The notes: generated by a model from the sequence alone, not told the origin. A stretch of 64,000 nt of DNA from Sinonovacula constricta (GCA_007844125.1 CM017556.1:70618697-70682696), one strand, 5' to 3'; shown: positions 12,459 to 25,062, numbered from the stretch's first letter. Program-made: numbers and translations.

Positions 12459-13609
12459 AATGCAAAGATGCACAGGCATATTGCTGGAGACTCAGCAAGA
12501 AATAAGGCAAATCCTAATTTGCCAGCTTCCAGTCAGAGCTGCTTGATTCAAATCTACACATTTCATTTTTCTCCAAAGTTTGATCAAATTATTAGTTAAC
12601 TAATAAAATGAACACATTTGTTATTGATTGTGAGTAAAGTGTATAATATGGCACATTGGTTAGCAGAGATGTTGTTAAACTTGCCCTTGATAAATGTACA
12701 GTGACAGACTGATGGAATTTAAGGTTTTACTTTCATTTATTTGCATCTAACAAATACCATAAATGCAGAATTGGTCACTAAAACACTCCAGAAAGTTTAC
12801 TTTTTATCATTATTTGCAAAGAAAAACTTTTGTTCACCTTAATTCCAGTTAATTTATCTCTAGATTAGATTTGTTGTTTCTGTAACACTGGAATATTTAG
12901 CCACTTTTTATTAACTAGGTTACAAGAAGACACTGCACTGGTTGACACATGGAAAATATTTTGTTGGCACCCATTTTTCAAATAACTTCTCTACCTACTT
13001 CAACCCTCCATAGCAGTATATTATCATTCTGACAATGTAGACAACCAGAACCCCAGGAATAAATTACAAACTGCATCATTTCTGACAAAAAACATTTCTC
13101 TGCATGAAGGATGGGTTATTTTATGATGCCTGGTGTAATCAACACATTATGATACTGTATAGGAAATCTCAGCTGCCTCTTAATGCAGCCAAATGGTTTA
13201 TTCTTAACTTTTAATTTTGTTCAAGATCAGTATTGTGTTCTGTCACATTGCTCGATGACATGATGCAAGAAGAAACAGATATCTTAAAGGTTCTATCTAT
13301 CATTTGGATTGTATGCAAAAAAAAAAAAGTTGAAAGAAAACCTTGTATCCTGTAATTGCTAAATTCAGTGCTGTTGAACATTATGCTAGTGCACTTGTTA
13401 ATTTTCTTAATACTGGTCTTTAAATAGTTTATAATTGTTTATAAGTGCAGTAATGTTAAAAAAGTAACAGCTTAGGTGTTAGACCAGTTTTAAACAAAAG
13501 CTGTCCGAAGTTTTCCAAAAAAATGTCAACTTAAACAACCAATGTTAGATAATGGTAATTCAGTACTGATCATCTAGGTGGTTGAGTGATTATGTGGTAG
13601 TCTCTGGTA
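12459..13609. other. Non-coding stretch
   Basis: No supported gene. A weak hairpin-repeat remnant (AGCTGCTTGATTCAAATCTA near 12537) lies just outside the 27-bp array. An A-run lies at 13318-13328. Confidence 0.45.
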
Positions 13610-13617
13610 CCACAGTC

Positions 13618-13893
13618 GGCAGCAATAGCTCAATAGGTAGAGCATCGGCTTGCAGATCGGGAGGTCCTGGGTTCAAACCCCGGCCGGGTCAAACCAAAGA
13701 CTTTAAAGTTGATAGTAGTGGCTTCTCTCCTAACACTCGGGGCTAAGGGGACAGCATTACGCCTGACTTGTCAGTGTCAGTATAATGGACTGGCCAGGTT
13801 CAGTCCCTGGGCACCTGAAAAGTGCTCTTGTGCTATAATGATAGAAATGTCGCTGCACAGTATCAGCAAAAATGCCGGCTTATCCTATCCTAT
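13618..13893 (+). mobile_element. SINE-A, full length, with 8-bp duplication
   Basis: A tRNA-like head with box A (TAGCTCAATAGG) and box B (GGTTCAAACCCC) is followed by a body conserved in two other copies (40073-40336 and 58001-58265). The 3' end is a TATCC microsatellite tail. It is flanked by CCACAGTC at 13610-13617 and 13894-13901, a target-site duplication. The head does not fold as a functional tRNA gene in context and is the Pol III promoter of a SINE. Confidence 0.88.
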
Positions 13894-13901
13894 CCACAGT
13901 C

Positions 13902-16429
13902 TCCCTCGCCACTCCCCCACCCCCTACTCAGAACCCCATTAAGCGACCAGTTATTATTGTCTTATTTTCTTTTTCTTAGTAGAATTACTTATATTATTGA
14001 GTGTTGAACCTAAACCTATTTCATTTATTTTACACACAAAAAAAATAAGACTTATCTTTTCCTTTTGTGAAATTCTGCAACAGTTCAAAAACTGGTGGAC
14101 ATGACTTTAAAGTGACTAAAGCCATTTACTAGTGGATAACCAACAAAGGGAGACACTTCAATTAATACTTTTACCAAGTGTAATGACTTTCTTATTAATT
14201 CACAAAAGTCATAACTACACAACAGAAACTCTTAAGCTTAAATAACTCCCAAACTTGTTCATGCAGTGGTGATGCAATGTTGTTAAAATTACAGTTTTAG
14301 AACAATGAGATGCCATTATGATAACATAGCATTAAGATAAGATTTGGTTCATATTTTCAAACTTATTTTTTGTGAACATGGAAAAGTTAACATCCATGAA
14401 GATAAGTGCTGATAAGAACCACATGGTTGGAATTTGCTCAAGATAACTTGCTGTTCAAGATAACTTGCTGCATTTCTAGGCCTTAGCCTTCCATGTTCTA
14501 GGTGACTGGGCTTAGGGAAATAGTGGAGATCTATACCTGCAAATTACTGGCTTAGGGAAATAGTGGAGATCTATACCTGCAAATTACAGATTTATTTTAC
14601 TGCCATGACTTAAGCATATATAATTTTAACTTGCTGCCTTTGCAAGGAATAGTTCGAAAAATCAAGATTTTATATTGTTTAAAAATGTAGAATGCTAAGA
14701 ACTTGAATAACTGTGGCATTAGTAACAGTGCGCTGTGTAAAGTGCATCCATGTGAAGGATCTGCTGGCCTCCTTCTGATATTCTCAGCCCTAGCATCACA
14801 TGCTTCACAGCTCCTATGATCATCTCCTATTGATACTGTTCAAGGACAATCACTGCACTACAGCACCATGGCCTTGGATTTATTGGGGAATATCACAATT
14901 ATTCAAAACGTTCTGAGTAATCCTTACCCAATGCTTGGAACAAAGGAAAATTATTTGGTAAAAAAAATCCTCAGCAGACTATAGCAGCCTGAGAAGGTGA
15001 AGTGATTTATGGAATGGAGTCAGGATTGGTTTTACATATTACCTGGTTCTATTTTAACAGCAATCAGCCGAAAGGCATAGTAAATCTATAGTATTAAACT
15101 GCTGTTATGTTAAGAACTCTATGGACATTAGAGGATTTTTCAGTATGGTGAAGTGTGTACTGTAACAATCATTTTTGCAATAACTCTCAGAATTGTTATA
15201 AGATTGTAACAAAATTATTTCGAAATGGGTTGCATAGTGGAACGAGAATTGCAATACAACCAGAATTGTAATTAACTTTAATTTCACCTAAATAATTGGG
15301 TTTTATGTCGAATTTCACATAGCAATCACTAAGAAAACACTTGTTTGTACATACTAATGTAAAATTGTAAAATTAATTTTTTGTTATAGAACAACATTTT
15401 CGCACCAGGCCACTGACTGTAACCGAAATTTTCAATAAATTGAGATATAAACAAATTTGTATATTTTCCTAAAACATGTTTTTTAATTATATATATTTCA
15501 CAGGTTTAACCATATTATAAGATAATAATGCACCTATATCTGTTTCCAGAACTGAAAAAAATTGAAACTAAGTTTCAAATTGCAAAACTGGTTGCACAAT
15601 AAAACAAGATTTGTAACAAACCCAGAATTAAAATAAACTTCTATTTCACGTAAATAATTGATTTTTTAAATAGATTTTGTCCAAAAATTACCAAAAAAAA
15701 TAGTTGAAAAAAACTATGGAAATGAAAATAAATAATTTCCAAATTTATATGAATACATATAAACCCACTTGAGAGGTAAGTGAGAAGAGTCTGTCAGTTT
15801 GAAAATTTAGATTTTCATTTAGGGGTGCTATCCTAAGTTGGTATCTCTGCAAAATATCTCAGGATTGTACATAAAGATATTGGTATTATTAATTGCGACT
15901 GGCATAGCATTTTACAAAGATCTATGCTCCTTTTTGATTTTGAAATGTTTTAAACAGCGATGATCACTTTATATTGATTAAAAGAAATTGGGTCACAGGA
16001 TTACTTGCTTTGTTTTGCGAGCCTTCTGAACCACAATTAACTTGTTTTGAATTGGTTTGTACCAATAACATTGTTTGAAAGATGTCAGCATAGCATGTGA
16101 AGGCAAACTTTCTGTCTTAATCATGTTGTATACCACACAGATCTGGATTAACATAATCAATCTATATATTGTGAATCTCTATTTATTTTGGGATAATTCT
16201 GTTTTTGACACAAACATAAACTTTTGCGACATCTTTAGCAAACAATAATACTAATTGAAATTCAGGACACAGAACTGCCACAGTTACAATGGAAATCCAT
16301 GTCATAATTTACAAATATTCTTACATGAGCATTATTGTCTTATGCTTGTTTATTCACATGAATGGATGATGTACTTTTAGGCACTCATGCTTTTGTCTAA
16401 AAACAGATGACCTGTAACACTACCTCAAT
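13902..16429. other. Non-coding stretch with small duplications
   Basis: Contains a perfect two-copy tandem duplication of about 41 bp (14505-14586). It also contains a diverged direct repeat, in which 15180-15310 resembles 15560-15670 and both include a TTTCACCTAAATAATTG-like core. Otherwise no genes or known elements. Confidence 0.5.
14505..14586. repeat. Two-copy 41-bp tandem duplication
   Basis: GGCTTAGGGAAATAGTGGAG and the following ATCTATACCTGCAAATTAC occur twice, identically and back to back. This is a recent duplication that could seed a minisatellite. Confidence 0.9.
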
Positions 16430-16773
16430 TGTTAGAGAGTTCTAATAATGAAAAAATCTTTCTAAATTCCATTCTTTTTAAATCTATAAATAAGCATGAT
16501 GGGGATTTCTTCTTAAAATAGAGCAGACAATACGGAAAATGCTACAAGATGATCTCAAAAGTAAGTAGTCATATGGTTTTCTTAGTTTAAAAACAAGCTA
16601 ACTGTGTAGCATCGCTCATATAGGAAATACATGTCCTGATGAGGGGGATGTTATGCTGCACTTTTCACATGTATGTAGGACATCAATAAACAGTATTTTG
16701 CGGATCTTTACAGGTAACAAACACTTGGTTGTTTCAGAAAAAAATAATTGATCCAAACTGTAGGATACCAGCT
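16430..16773. mobile_element. TTAA-type MITE, copy 2 (partial)
   Basis: Aligns with the element at 54265-54710. The shared middle includes ATGGTTTTCTT, AGCTAACTGTGTAG and GTAGGACA. It ends AGGATACCAGC followed by TTAA at 16774-16777. I cannot place the left end. Confidence 0.6.
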
Positions 16774-16900
16774 TTAAAACTATTTAAAACAGACTGGGCA
16801 CAAATGTAAACATAATTTATTTTGCACTGCTTTGGGATTTAAACAGTGTGAGTCTTTCATACAAGGAACGACTTTTTGTCACATTGGAGAAAGGAACAAG

Positions 16901-17342
16901 AAAAACATTGATGCGAAGCATCAAAGGGCGACGCAACAATAAAAATTAGATATTTAGAGATGTCTTATTTAAATTATTAAGTAAACATTAAAATCACTGG
17001 AATAATTCAATTCTGGTATATTAGGCTACTTATATGTACAATCCTAAAAAAGGGACAAACATGTCTTCATTAACAAGTTTAACCATCAGATATACATTAA
17101 TGTTTACAAATTTAAAAGTAAAAATACCTCATTTGCGTGGAAGTTACAAACAAAGAATAAATACAAATAAATATAAAAAGAACACCATTTACCGAAATAG
17201 GATCCATATGTTGTGAACATTTTTATAGTGTCGCCAGTAACGGATCAATGATTCGTTATCAATAATAAAAATAATTAACATTTGTTATTGATCAATACTT
17301 TTTGTCTGTTTTAATGTTTCGTTTGTTATATTTATTGTAAAA
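16901..17342 (-). mobile_element. Dispersed element G, copy 2 (internally deleted)
   Basis: Inverted copy of 2712-3303 with the same terminal GATGCTTCGCATC hairpin and GGCGACGC motif. It lacks the roughly 125-bp internal segment found in copies 1 and 3. The deletion junction is near 17216. Confidence 0.75.
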
Positions 17343-17384
17343 ACAAAGAAGAAAAAAAAATCACAGAATTTATTATTTGACTGC

Positions 17385-17462
17385 GACGGGATTCGATCTC
17401 TGGAGACGGTTAACATCAGAACAAGTCCATAATCACTGCACTATTCCACGATTGTCATCTGT
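17385..17462 (-). mobile_element. tRNA-like segment, possible fourth SINE head
   Basis: On the minus strand TAGTGCAGTGATTATGGAC resembles a box A, and GATCGAATCCCGTCGCAG resembles a box B, at tRNA-like spacing. No second copy is seen in the window. It sits between element G copies 2 and 3. Confidence 0.4.
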
Positions 17463-17559
17463 GTTAAAGTAAAATTGATATTTTGTATAATGTGCCACTA
17501 CAGACGCTATAGATCTTTTTTTAGAAATAGAGAAAATAGTAAATTTTTATGAATAACCA

Positions 17560-17847
17560 AAAGTTTTCCTAAAATTTATAAACACATTAATACAAAGAAC
17601 AACTTTACATATAATAATAATACTGCATACACGCTATAGTAATAATATAAAAAGAACATCATTATCCGAAAAAGGACCTGTACATTGGGAATGTGTAAAT
17701 CGCGAAACTTCCGAAATTCGGAACGCCTTGTCCATTTTCCCTCAATCATACTCTTGCTAGAACAAGAATGTCCGAGGACATCCGCTTGCATGTGCAAAAT
17801 TTTTCAGTATTCCATATATAGGCAGTGCGCTCCAGCGCGTCGCCAAT
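17560..17847 (-). mobile_element. Dispersed element G, copy 3 (related variant)
   Basis: Shares the inner segment of copy 1 (GCGTTCCGAATTTCGGAAGT on minus; roughly 80% similar by eye) and ends with GCGTCGCC at 17837-17844. The terminal CGCGCTGGAGCGCACTG hairpin is not in copy 1. The left edge is approximate. Confidence 0.6.
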
Positions 17848-20421
17848 AATCTTAAAAGTGTTAGGTCAGCAGCTTCCTGTGTGAAGCAGTAACTCTGTAT
17901 ACACTGCTAACATGGTGAATACAAAAATCAACGGTACACATGTACAAACGAGAGTGCATCTAGCTTCTATCAACCAAGGTTTAATTGGGTGTTATCTTGC
18001 TGTTTTATCAACCCAGATCAGTGTCTCCTTTGAAAAATGTCCTTTAACACACTCATTTGTTTTTTATGGAATTCTTATTTCTGAACCCATGTCATTTTAT
18101 GATGAAGTCATACTGTTATATAAGGATATTCAACCAGGCAACATGTCTATATTTAGACCAATCCAGCCATATTATCATTAATCATTAGATTGTTAAGCAC
18201 AAATCTGTCAGGCCTAGGTGAACAGTATAGATTCAGATCAGCCAGTTGGAAGGTGTCCTAGTATCTACATCATTTGCTGCCAAGTCTGTTTCAATGATGT
18301 TCTGTTACCTAAGTGCAAGAAATTACAAACAAATGAAGCATCTATCATGGCTAGAAAATAATGAAGTATTTATCATGGTTCTAAATTAATGAATCATCTA
18401 TCAAGGGATATTACCCCATGTAGCAGAATTGAAAGTTTAAGAGAGTGTTTAGTTCCCAGAATTGTCATCCTCTGGTTCAAGGTGCATGCTCTCTGTGGCA
18501 TCTTGGATGTCTTGCATCAGTGCTCTTTCTTTTCATTTTTTGACAGCCTCAGAATGTTGCATGACAACCAAGACCATTCTTAATCTCTTTTTTAGGCCCA
18601 GAAAAGAAGACTGAAAGGTAGGGGAGATCACTCTGGCAGACTACAGACACTTAAGATGTAACCTTGGGAGGCATCCATTTGATAGGTCACCATGACATAG
18701 AGACTGCAGCATAAATAGGAACATGTCAATATCATTAAGATCAATGACTGATGTCTAATTAATGGCTTATTTTCTGTAGGCAAACAAATTATAGTCAAGA
18801 TATTAAAAGTACAGGAGGTATATATACTGGTAATATTTTGTAAACAAGCTCTTGCAAAATTTCCATTATTAATTGTTTTTATTAAAATGAATTATTACTA
18901 TTCACAAGTATGACAACGATGCCATAGCTACATCTTATTACTTAATCCTGTTATATTTGTCTTTTTAATATATAAAAGCTATCAGCTGACTGCTTTGAAT
19001 ACTTTAATTATTATGCTTATTGACTTAAATGGACACACATATTTTTTTTACTCAATGGAAATTTACCTAATGGAAGATGAGCCATCCAAACGTTTGTGTC
19101 GTCGCAAACATTTACACCCTGTTTGCATCAAGTACCTCTTTCAATGAAAAAAAAGTTGGACACCAGGTGCATTGGATCAGAACTGGTGCAGAAAGTGAAC
19201 ACATACATATGGCGTCTCTTAAGTAAAGTAAAAAAAGATAAAAGAATATAAAGCCTACCTCTCATTTAAGAATAAATTATAAAAACATTTAAGTAATCCC
19301 TTATCTCAAATATTTCATTTTAAGATAAAACAATTTTAATAGACAATAGACAGTTAGAAAATGGACACTAGTGCTGTGTGGCATGGCTAAAACCACCTTT
19401 CTACAAAATTTAAACCCAATTTTAACTTCAGCTCCTAAAATTATGAACATTTACTGCTTAGCTACAACAAGGATTCAAAGTTTGTCACATCCTGTTTTAA
19501 AAAAAACACAACACAAGGTTTTGCTATTGTGTGTTGTTTGGAGACAGGTACATTCAATGGCATTTGATAAACAAAATTGCTTGCAAACCTAGCATGATTT
19601 ATCCTATAAATTTCACCAACATTTTTTTTTTTAATGAGCCATGTGTGCTGTGACGCATTTAAAACAAAAAAATTCTTTCTATGTTGGCAAGAAGATTTGT
19701 GTGTAATGAATTATTCAGGCAAGACCCTGGCAATTCTCGAATATATGTGTCAGGATATATATTTCTAATGGCAATATTGCATGCAGGCCTACAAACATCT
19801 TGATAACCCTCCCACAAATGTGTTATTTCCGGATATATCCGATACTAACCCATTAGACTTCCATTATAAGGTTGTATTGAATTTTGTGATGGTTCCATGC
19901 GACTGCACCTTTACTGAGCCCAGTTTTAAACTGCCATAACTATGGGTAATCAATGTGCTACAAAAGGTGTGACATTATTATCTTGATATTACAATAATAC
20001 AATGTTATCGTATACAAGTGGTAAAAAAAGATGCTGACTGTGTAAGACAAGTATGGGACAACTTATATGTCTGCAGACCGAGGCCATGTGGTCAGTCTTT
20101 AGATTTCAGGGCATGTGATTATCATTGAAGATCTGATAGATCAACATCAGAATCAGCAAGATCAAAGGAATAGAGAGAAGCAACAGAAAATAGCCTACCT
20201 TAGAAAGCTTAAGTAGCTATAGACATATAACAAGTGATGACTATGATGATATCAATGATTTAAGACAGACATTTAAATTAACAGTGTATTATAAACATAT
20301 AAACCTCTATTCCCAAGAGTCATTTATAATCAGTATCAACAAGTGGAACTGATGTGATTGTATTTATTTAGTACATAAGAAATGAACAGCAACAAAAAAC
20401 AATGGCTCCTATAAGCACATT
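17848..20421. other. Non-coding stretch
   Basis: Holds one hairpin-repeat copy (18222-18284) and three loose tandem copies of a roughly 30-bp AATGAAGCATCTATCATGG unit (18332-18400). Short open frames have no domain or splice support. Confidence 0.45.
18222..18284. repeat. Palindromic hairpin repeat copy
   Basis: Left arm AGTATAGATTCAGATCAGCC, loop, then TAGTATCTACATCATTTGCT with the shared GCCAAGTCTGTTTCAATG extension. Confidence 0.7.
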
Positions 20422-20427
20422 TTTATT
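20422..20427 (-). terminator. Candidate poly(A) signal
   Basis: AATAAA on the minus strand, about 116 bases past the stop codon of the candidate terminal exon at 20543-20868. The hexamer is common in AT-rich DNA, so position is the main support. Confidence 0.35.
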
Positions 20428-20542
20428 TTCAACATGTTTTCATCATTAATACAATTCTATTTTAATTATAAAAAAAAATTGTTTAGTTTTAAAAGTAATG
20501 AAGTCTATTTTGTGGATTGTCAAAGACAAATTCAGCCTGTTA

Positions 20543-20868
20543 TTATGGCCTTGAATACACTCTCCATTTCCAGACCAGACCCTGTACTCTGATAGTAGTA
20601 TTACTGTACATGCAAACTAAGTAGAAATGTTGTCTTCCTACTAGAGCAATGTCATGGTCATAAACAATTTCAGCACTTTCTGAGTTCAGTGTTGGCCACT
20701 TTAGTCTCTTAACGAATGTGCCATGTTTTCTGAAACATAGATTTTCTTTGCATGTTGTTTTAAAGTAGTCATTACTTTGCAATGACACAAAGAGGGATTG
20801 TCCTCTAGATCTGGATAACTCATCATTAATTATGAATTCTGATAGGAAATTCTCAGTCATGCACATAG
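20543..20868 (-). CDS. Candidate terminal exon, product unknown
   Basis: The minus strand has a convincing acceptor (GATTGTTGTACCTCAG), then two bases, about 107 open codons and a TAA stop. A poly(A) signal lies about 116 bp further on. The other two minus frames are broken. The peptide starts MCMTENFLSEFIINDELSRS and ends RVQGLVWKWRVYSRP. It has two Trp and alternating hydrophobic runs (EIVYDHDIALVGRQHFYLV) that suggest a beta-rich domain, possibly the last blade of a propeller. That is a guess, and I do not recognise the family. The internal methionines are unlikely starts because the acceptor lies directly upstream. It could share a transcript with the exon at 38664-38738. Confidence 0.5.
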
Positions 20869-20987
20869 CTGAGGTACAACAATCCTATCATGATACATTT
20901 TGTTATTGCCCATAATTTGTCATCTTACTCTGAATTGCAAATAATACACATACATTGCTAGAGACTCAGCTGACAATAATGCAGATT

Positions 20988-21042
20988 CTGTTCAGCAGGA
21001 GCTGGAGGATCTGGACCTCTTTATCTGTTTGCATAAGCCTGA
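20988..21042. repeat. Palindromic hairpin repeat copy (degenerate)
   Basis: GGAGCTGGAGGATCTGGACC, then TTTGCATAAGCCTGATGAG. It retains the right arm and outer flank of the family. Confidence 0.5.
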
Positions 21043-21534
21043 TGAGTTCATGCGAAGACATCTGCACGCAAGTCAGCAGCAGCAGCACTGCCAACAGGTG
21101 TCACCTCCAAACTGCCGCCATTGAGGTCTCAAGGTCTCCTATTTAGGATTATTGTTTTCTCTTGGGATTACATTACAGGATTCTAGTTCAATCCTAACCA
21201 GTTGCTACTGGCATCTTCAAATAAAGTCTGAGGTAATAAATGATGCATTTTTTACACTGTTGTAATATTATATTACAAGACGGATGCAATATAATTCTAG
21301 GTTTAACACTGGTATATAATCAAGGTGCAGTGTCCTGGTGACATTCAGCCAATCACGGACATTCTACCATCTGTCACCTGCACCTAACCATGGCGGAGAT
21401 CACTGAATGAGTTAGTTTTTGGGCACTGCTGCTGTGACACCGTCTAGTGCTTTGTGAAAGCTGGATTTTGAAAGCAAACAGGATTGACCCTGCATGACCT
21501 TGACTACTCGAGGTCAGTAATTCGCCACTGGGAA

Positions 21535-21800
21535 GAAGTAGTGCGTGCAAAGAATAAACATGTATGTCTAAGGGGACTAGATGTATCAAGTATGTCCAGG
21601 CATGCTTCAAATGTTAACATTAATATTGTTATCTGTTTAAACTGGAAGTTCATTATATTGAGAAATTCAGATACCCATGACAATCATGCAGATTTATAAA
21701 TGAATCGCTGCTTACGAAAATCACTCATTGACTAGAAGAAAAGGTTAAAATGGGGAGCGAACTGCTATTAAAACAAGTGTTCCAATGACTATGCATTATC
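21535..21800 (+). repeat. Dispersed repeat E, copy 1
   Basis: Matches the reverse complement of 51269-51508. Shared blocks include CAGGCATGCTTCA, CTGTTTAAACT or its variants, and ATCACTCATTGAC followed by AGAAGAAA. Termini are not resolved. The short open frame here is shared with the second copy only as neutral drift. Confidence 0.65.
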
Positions 21801-22770
21801 TACTAGGCCGAGATATTTGCAATTTCCTACTTGGGGCCTCACAGCTTTCTGTGGCTCTGAACCTGATTGTTTAAGGGAGAGGAATGGCACACTCAGTATT
21901 TTTAGATTCAGATCACAGGGGTGTAAGAGATAGTAGATAATTTCAGACTCAATTAAATTTGGTCAAACCCTGTAGCATCATAAGCATTTATTTAAGACCT
22001 CACTTAAGTTAAAATGCAAAAGTATATGGAAAGCATTGAATGTTTAATAAAATATTTTTTCTTAGCAGATGTTAGTGACTCTAATGTAACTTTTGTCCCA
22101 TGTATAATCTATATTATAGAAGAGGTGTTTATTTGCAGCAGAGCATTTACATTTGATATACTACTGAATAGTGTTGATCATTGTTTGCACACCAGTAACC
22201 GTGTACATGGTCAAACTTATACAACCCAAATTGCACTTTTCAGTACTTTGATTTATGTCAATCTGTATCTTGGTGTCAATTGGTCAATGGTCACAAGATC
22301 AAGCCTAACAGTACACTTCACTGTGCTCTACAGTATAATGTGAGGTTTATATAATTTACTCATAAAACTTTAGCATACATGTACATGAATATTCATGAGA
22401 CTATTTTAAAGTTGATCAAAGGCCTTGATTACATGAATGTCATTAGGTATGATCAAAAGATAGGCACCTGAAATATGATTTCTGTCCCTGCACAGGTTTT
22501 TCAGACAAAAGCTTGAACAATAAGAAACTTCATTACCTAATAGTGAGGCTGACTCTACCATCAAGGCTTATTAAAGGGACATGGCTATCTCTATTAAAGG
22601 AAAAGTTAAGCTGAAAAAAATATCTACTAATAATTAATAAGCAATTATTTATACACTTTAAGCTTTCTTTTTCAAAAAATTATATCAATAACATATCATG
22701 CTTCACAATTTAAGTAAACTGGTTACAATGATATGTCAAACACTGTTTGCTGTTTATCTTTCACTAATGG

Positions 22771-22945
22771 TCTTTTGGAGATGCCCACTTACACTGTAAA
22801 AAACACACTGTAAACCCCTGGCATGATACTACACCCTGTAACATTATCATGACAAGCCAGCTTGCCCTTACATTTGTTTGAGTATAAGCAAGTGATCTGT
22901 ACAACAACCATTGCTTACAACTTTGGCATATCGCAACCTAGTATT
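22771..22945 (-). mobile_element. SINE-B fragment
   Basis: Diverged body of SINE-B on the minus strand (CCTGGCATGATACTACACCC; TTTGAGTATAAGCAAGTGA; GGCATATCGCAACC). The tRNA head is lost. It adjoins the 36-bp array. Confidence 0.6.
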
Positions 22946-22965
22946 GTACCCAATGCTACCTATAT

Positions 22966-23713
22966 CTGGAGTGGACTATCAACCATGTAAATGGGTATAG
23001 GCTACAGTAGACCTTCATCCAGGTTAATGAGTATAAGCTACAGTAGATCTTTACCCAGGTTAATGAGTATAAGCTATAGTAGACCTTCACCAAGGTTAAT
23101 GAGTATAAGCTACAGTAAACCTTTACCCAGGTTAATGAGTATAAGCTACAGTAGACCTTTACCCAGGTTAATAAGTATAAACTAGTGTAGACTATCAATC
23201 ATGTTTATAACTATATGCTAGAGTAGTTGTTCAATCATGTTTATGAGTATCAGCTGGAGTTGGCCATCTAACATGTTTATGAGTATCAGCTGGAGTTGGC
23301 CATCTAACATGTTTATGAGTATCAGCTGGAGTTGGCCATCTAACATGTTTATGAGTATCAGCTGGAGTTGGCCATCTAACATGTTTATGAGTATCAGCTG
23401 GAGTTGGCCATCTAACATGTTTATGAGTATATGCTGGAGTTGGCCATCAAACATGTTTATGAGTATATGCTGGAGTTGGCCATCAAACATGTTTATGAGT
23501 ATATGCTGGAGTTGGCGTCAAAAATGTTTATGAGTATATGCTGGAGTTGGCCATCAAACATGTTTATGTGTATAAGCTAGAGTTGGCCATCAAACATGTT
23601 TATGAGTATAAGCTGGAGTTGGCCATCAAACATGTTTATGAGTATAAGCTAGAGCTGACCATGTTTATGAGTATAACCTGGGTAAACCTTCAACAATGTT
23701 TATGAATATAAGC
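22966..23713. repeat. 36-bp minisatellite with two diverged halves
   Basis: About 20 units. The left third uses ACAGTAGACCTTTACCCAGG with TTAATGAGTATAAGCT. The right two thirds use GGAGTTGGCCATCTAACATG with TTTATGAGTATCAGCT. Both share the period and the ATGAGTAT.AGCT core. Intermediate units lie at 23165-23235. The last units revert toward the left type (23675-23700). Open frames on both strands follow from the 36-bp period. Confidence 0.93.
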
Positions 23714-24257
23714 AAACTTCAGTACCAGTACATTGCTTTAGTCTTTTATGTAATCTACATACTTTTTTATTTAAATGTTGTTACAGATGTTTGAAACCAC
23801 TGTTTGCAATACTTTTTTTATAATCAATTTTGTGAAACAGGTAGTAGATAGCATCTATACAAAAGCCTTCTTTATATTTCTTATCATCAAGGTTAAAGCT
23901 GAAGGCTTTTTAAAAATCATTACATTTACACAAACTTGCAGAAGAGTTTCAGTATTCAAATAAAAAAAAAATTCTTATCATGGGTTAAGTATAATCAATT
24001 TGTGGTTGTTGATAGCTGAATTAATGCTTTAAAATGCCCATGCTTTGCCAAAATGTTACTAACTCTGACATCTGATACACAAAAACTGGTCAGGCTTTGG
24101 CTGTGTAAATCTGGATCAATTTGTACTGACCTATGACCTAGATTGTATTTTAACCTGAAGAATACCGTTAACTCCTAGACTATTAAAAAAAAGAAAGAAA
24201 TTGTGTTAAATTGCACTGATAAAATTAAGATCATAATGGTTACATCCAGCTTATTAT

Positions 24258-24352
24258 CAGCAGAGGAAGACCCCATACATATGTCTGAGTAGAACCAATG
24301 GCACGCCGCAGGTTAGTCGACCACTGGTGCTACCTCCAGCTAAATTTATTTT
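24258..24352 (-). mobile_element. SINE-C fragment
   Basis: GAGGAAGACCCCATACATAT, then GTCTGAGTAGAACC and GCCGCAGGTTAG match the SINE-C body. A hairpin-repeat arm follows directly. Confidence 0.65.
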
Positions 24353-24354
24353 TA

Positions 24355-24393
24355 GGTATGGTCTGACCAGAATGTGCACTATTTGCTGCTAGT
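24355..24393. repeat. Palindromic hairpin repeat, right arm
   Basis: GGTCTGACCAGAATGTGCAC, then TATTTGCTGCTAGTCTAAAT with the usual outer extension. Confidence 0.55.
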
Positions 24394-25017
24394 CTAAATC
24401 TCAAACAATACAATCTCCCACTTTGCCACAAAATAAGCTTCATTCTAACCTGAATGCCAGACTTAATTAATGTACTATATTTTCAGAACTGTCCATTTCT
24501 AACTTAATCAAGTAATGGCCACAGGAAGAAAATAACTGAAATTAATTTGAATTTTTTATGTTTTTTCGTGTGTTCTGGTTGCATTAAGGACTGGCACTAT
24601 ATAATGCCAGAAATATGCTAATATTATGACATAATATTATACATAAATGTAATTGTCTGCGAACATTTAAAATACGAGAATATGATATTACCAAACAGCA
24701 GGTAAGGGACTTATTTACAACCTGAGGTGAAGAAAAGTAAGTCATCATTTCACCTCCTATCCCCATTTCTATTCAGGATATTTTCTCATAGGCTTATGTA
24801 AACAAAATGTATGTACAAGATGTATTGGTATTACTTTAGGTCTATTAAAAAAATAAAATAATTAACAGAACATGTCGAAATCAAATGTCATATATTTTCA
24901 ATTATATTCATATGAATGTAATTTATTGCCATTAATATAATGCACAGACATTGCTTTTACATGAGTCAGAGCATCCTCACTATTAATATAGTCTGCAAGT
25001 ACGTCTCAGGCAAAAAC

Positions 25018-25062
25018 AGCAGAAAGTGTAGATCCAGATCATATAGAAAGGATAGGAGCTTA
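25018..25062. repeat. Palindromic hairpin repeat, left arm
   Basis: AAGTGTAGATCCAGATCATA followed by a degenerate loop and GGAGC. Confidence 0.5.

Noticed and set aside
13618..13690. tRNA gene
   Set aside because: The tRNA-like sequence continues into a SINE body with other copies and a target-site duplication, so it is a SINE head.
2810..17797. Similar short peptides at 2810-2992 and 17576-17797 (..SEF.KFRDLH..)
   Set aside because: They come from two copies of element G. In the 24 codons I compared, most differences change the amino acid (about 8 against 3 silent), as expected for non-coding DNA.
21318..21410. CCAAT box followed by ACCATGGCGGAG on plus, promoter-like
   Set aside because: The frame stops after six codons with no donor, and it lies next to dispersed repeat E, so it may be element sequence.
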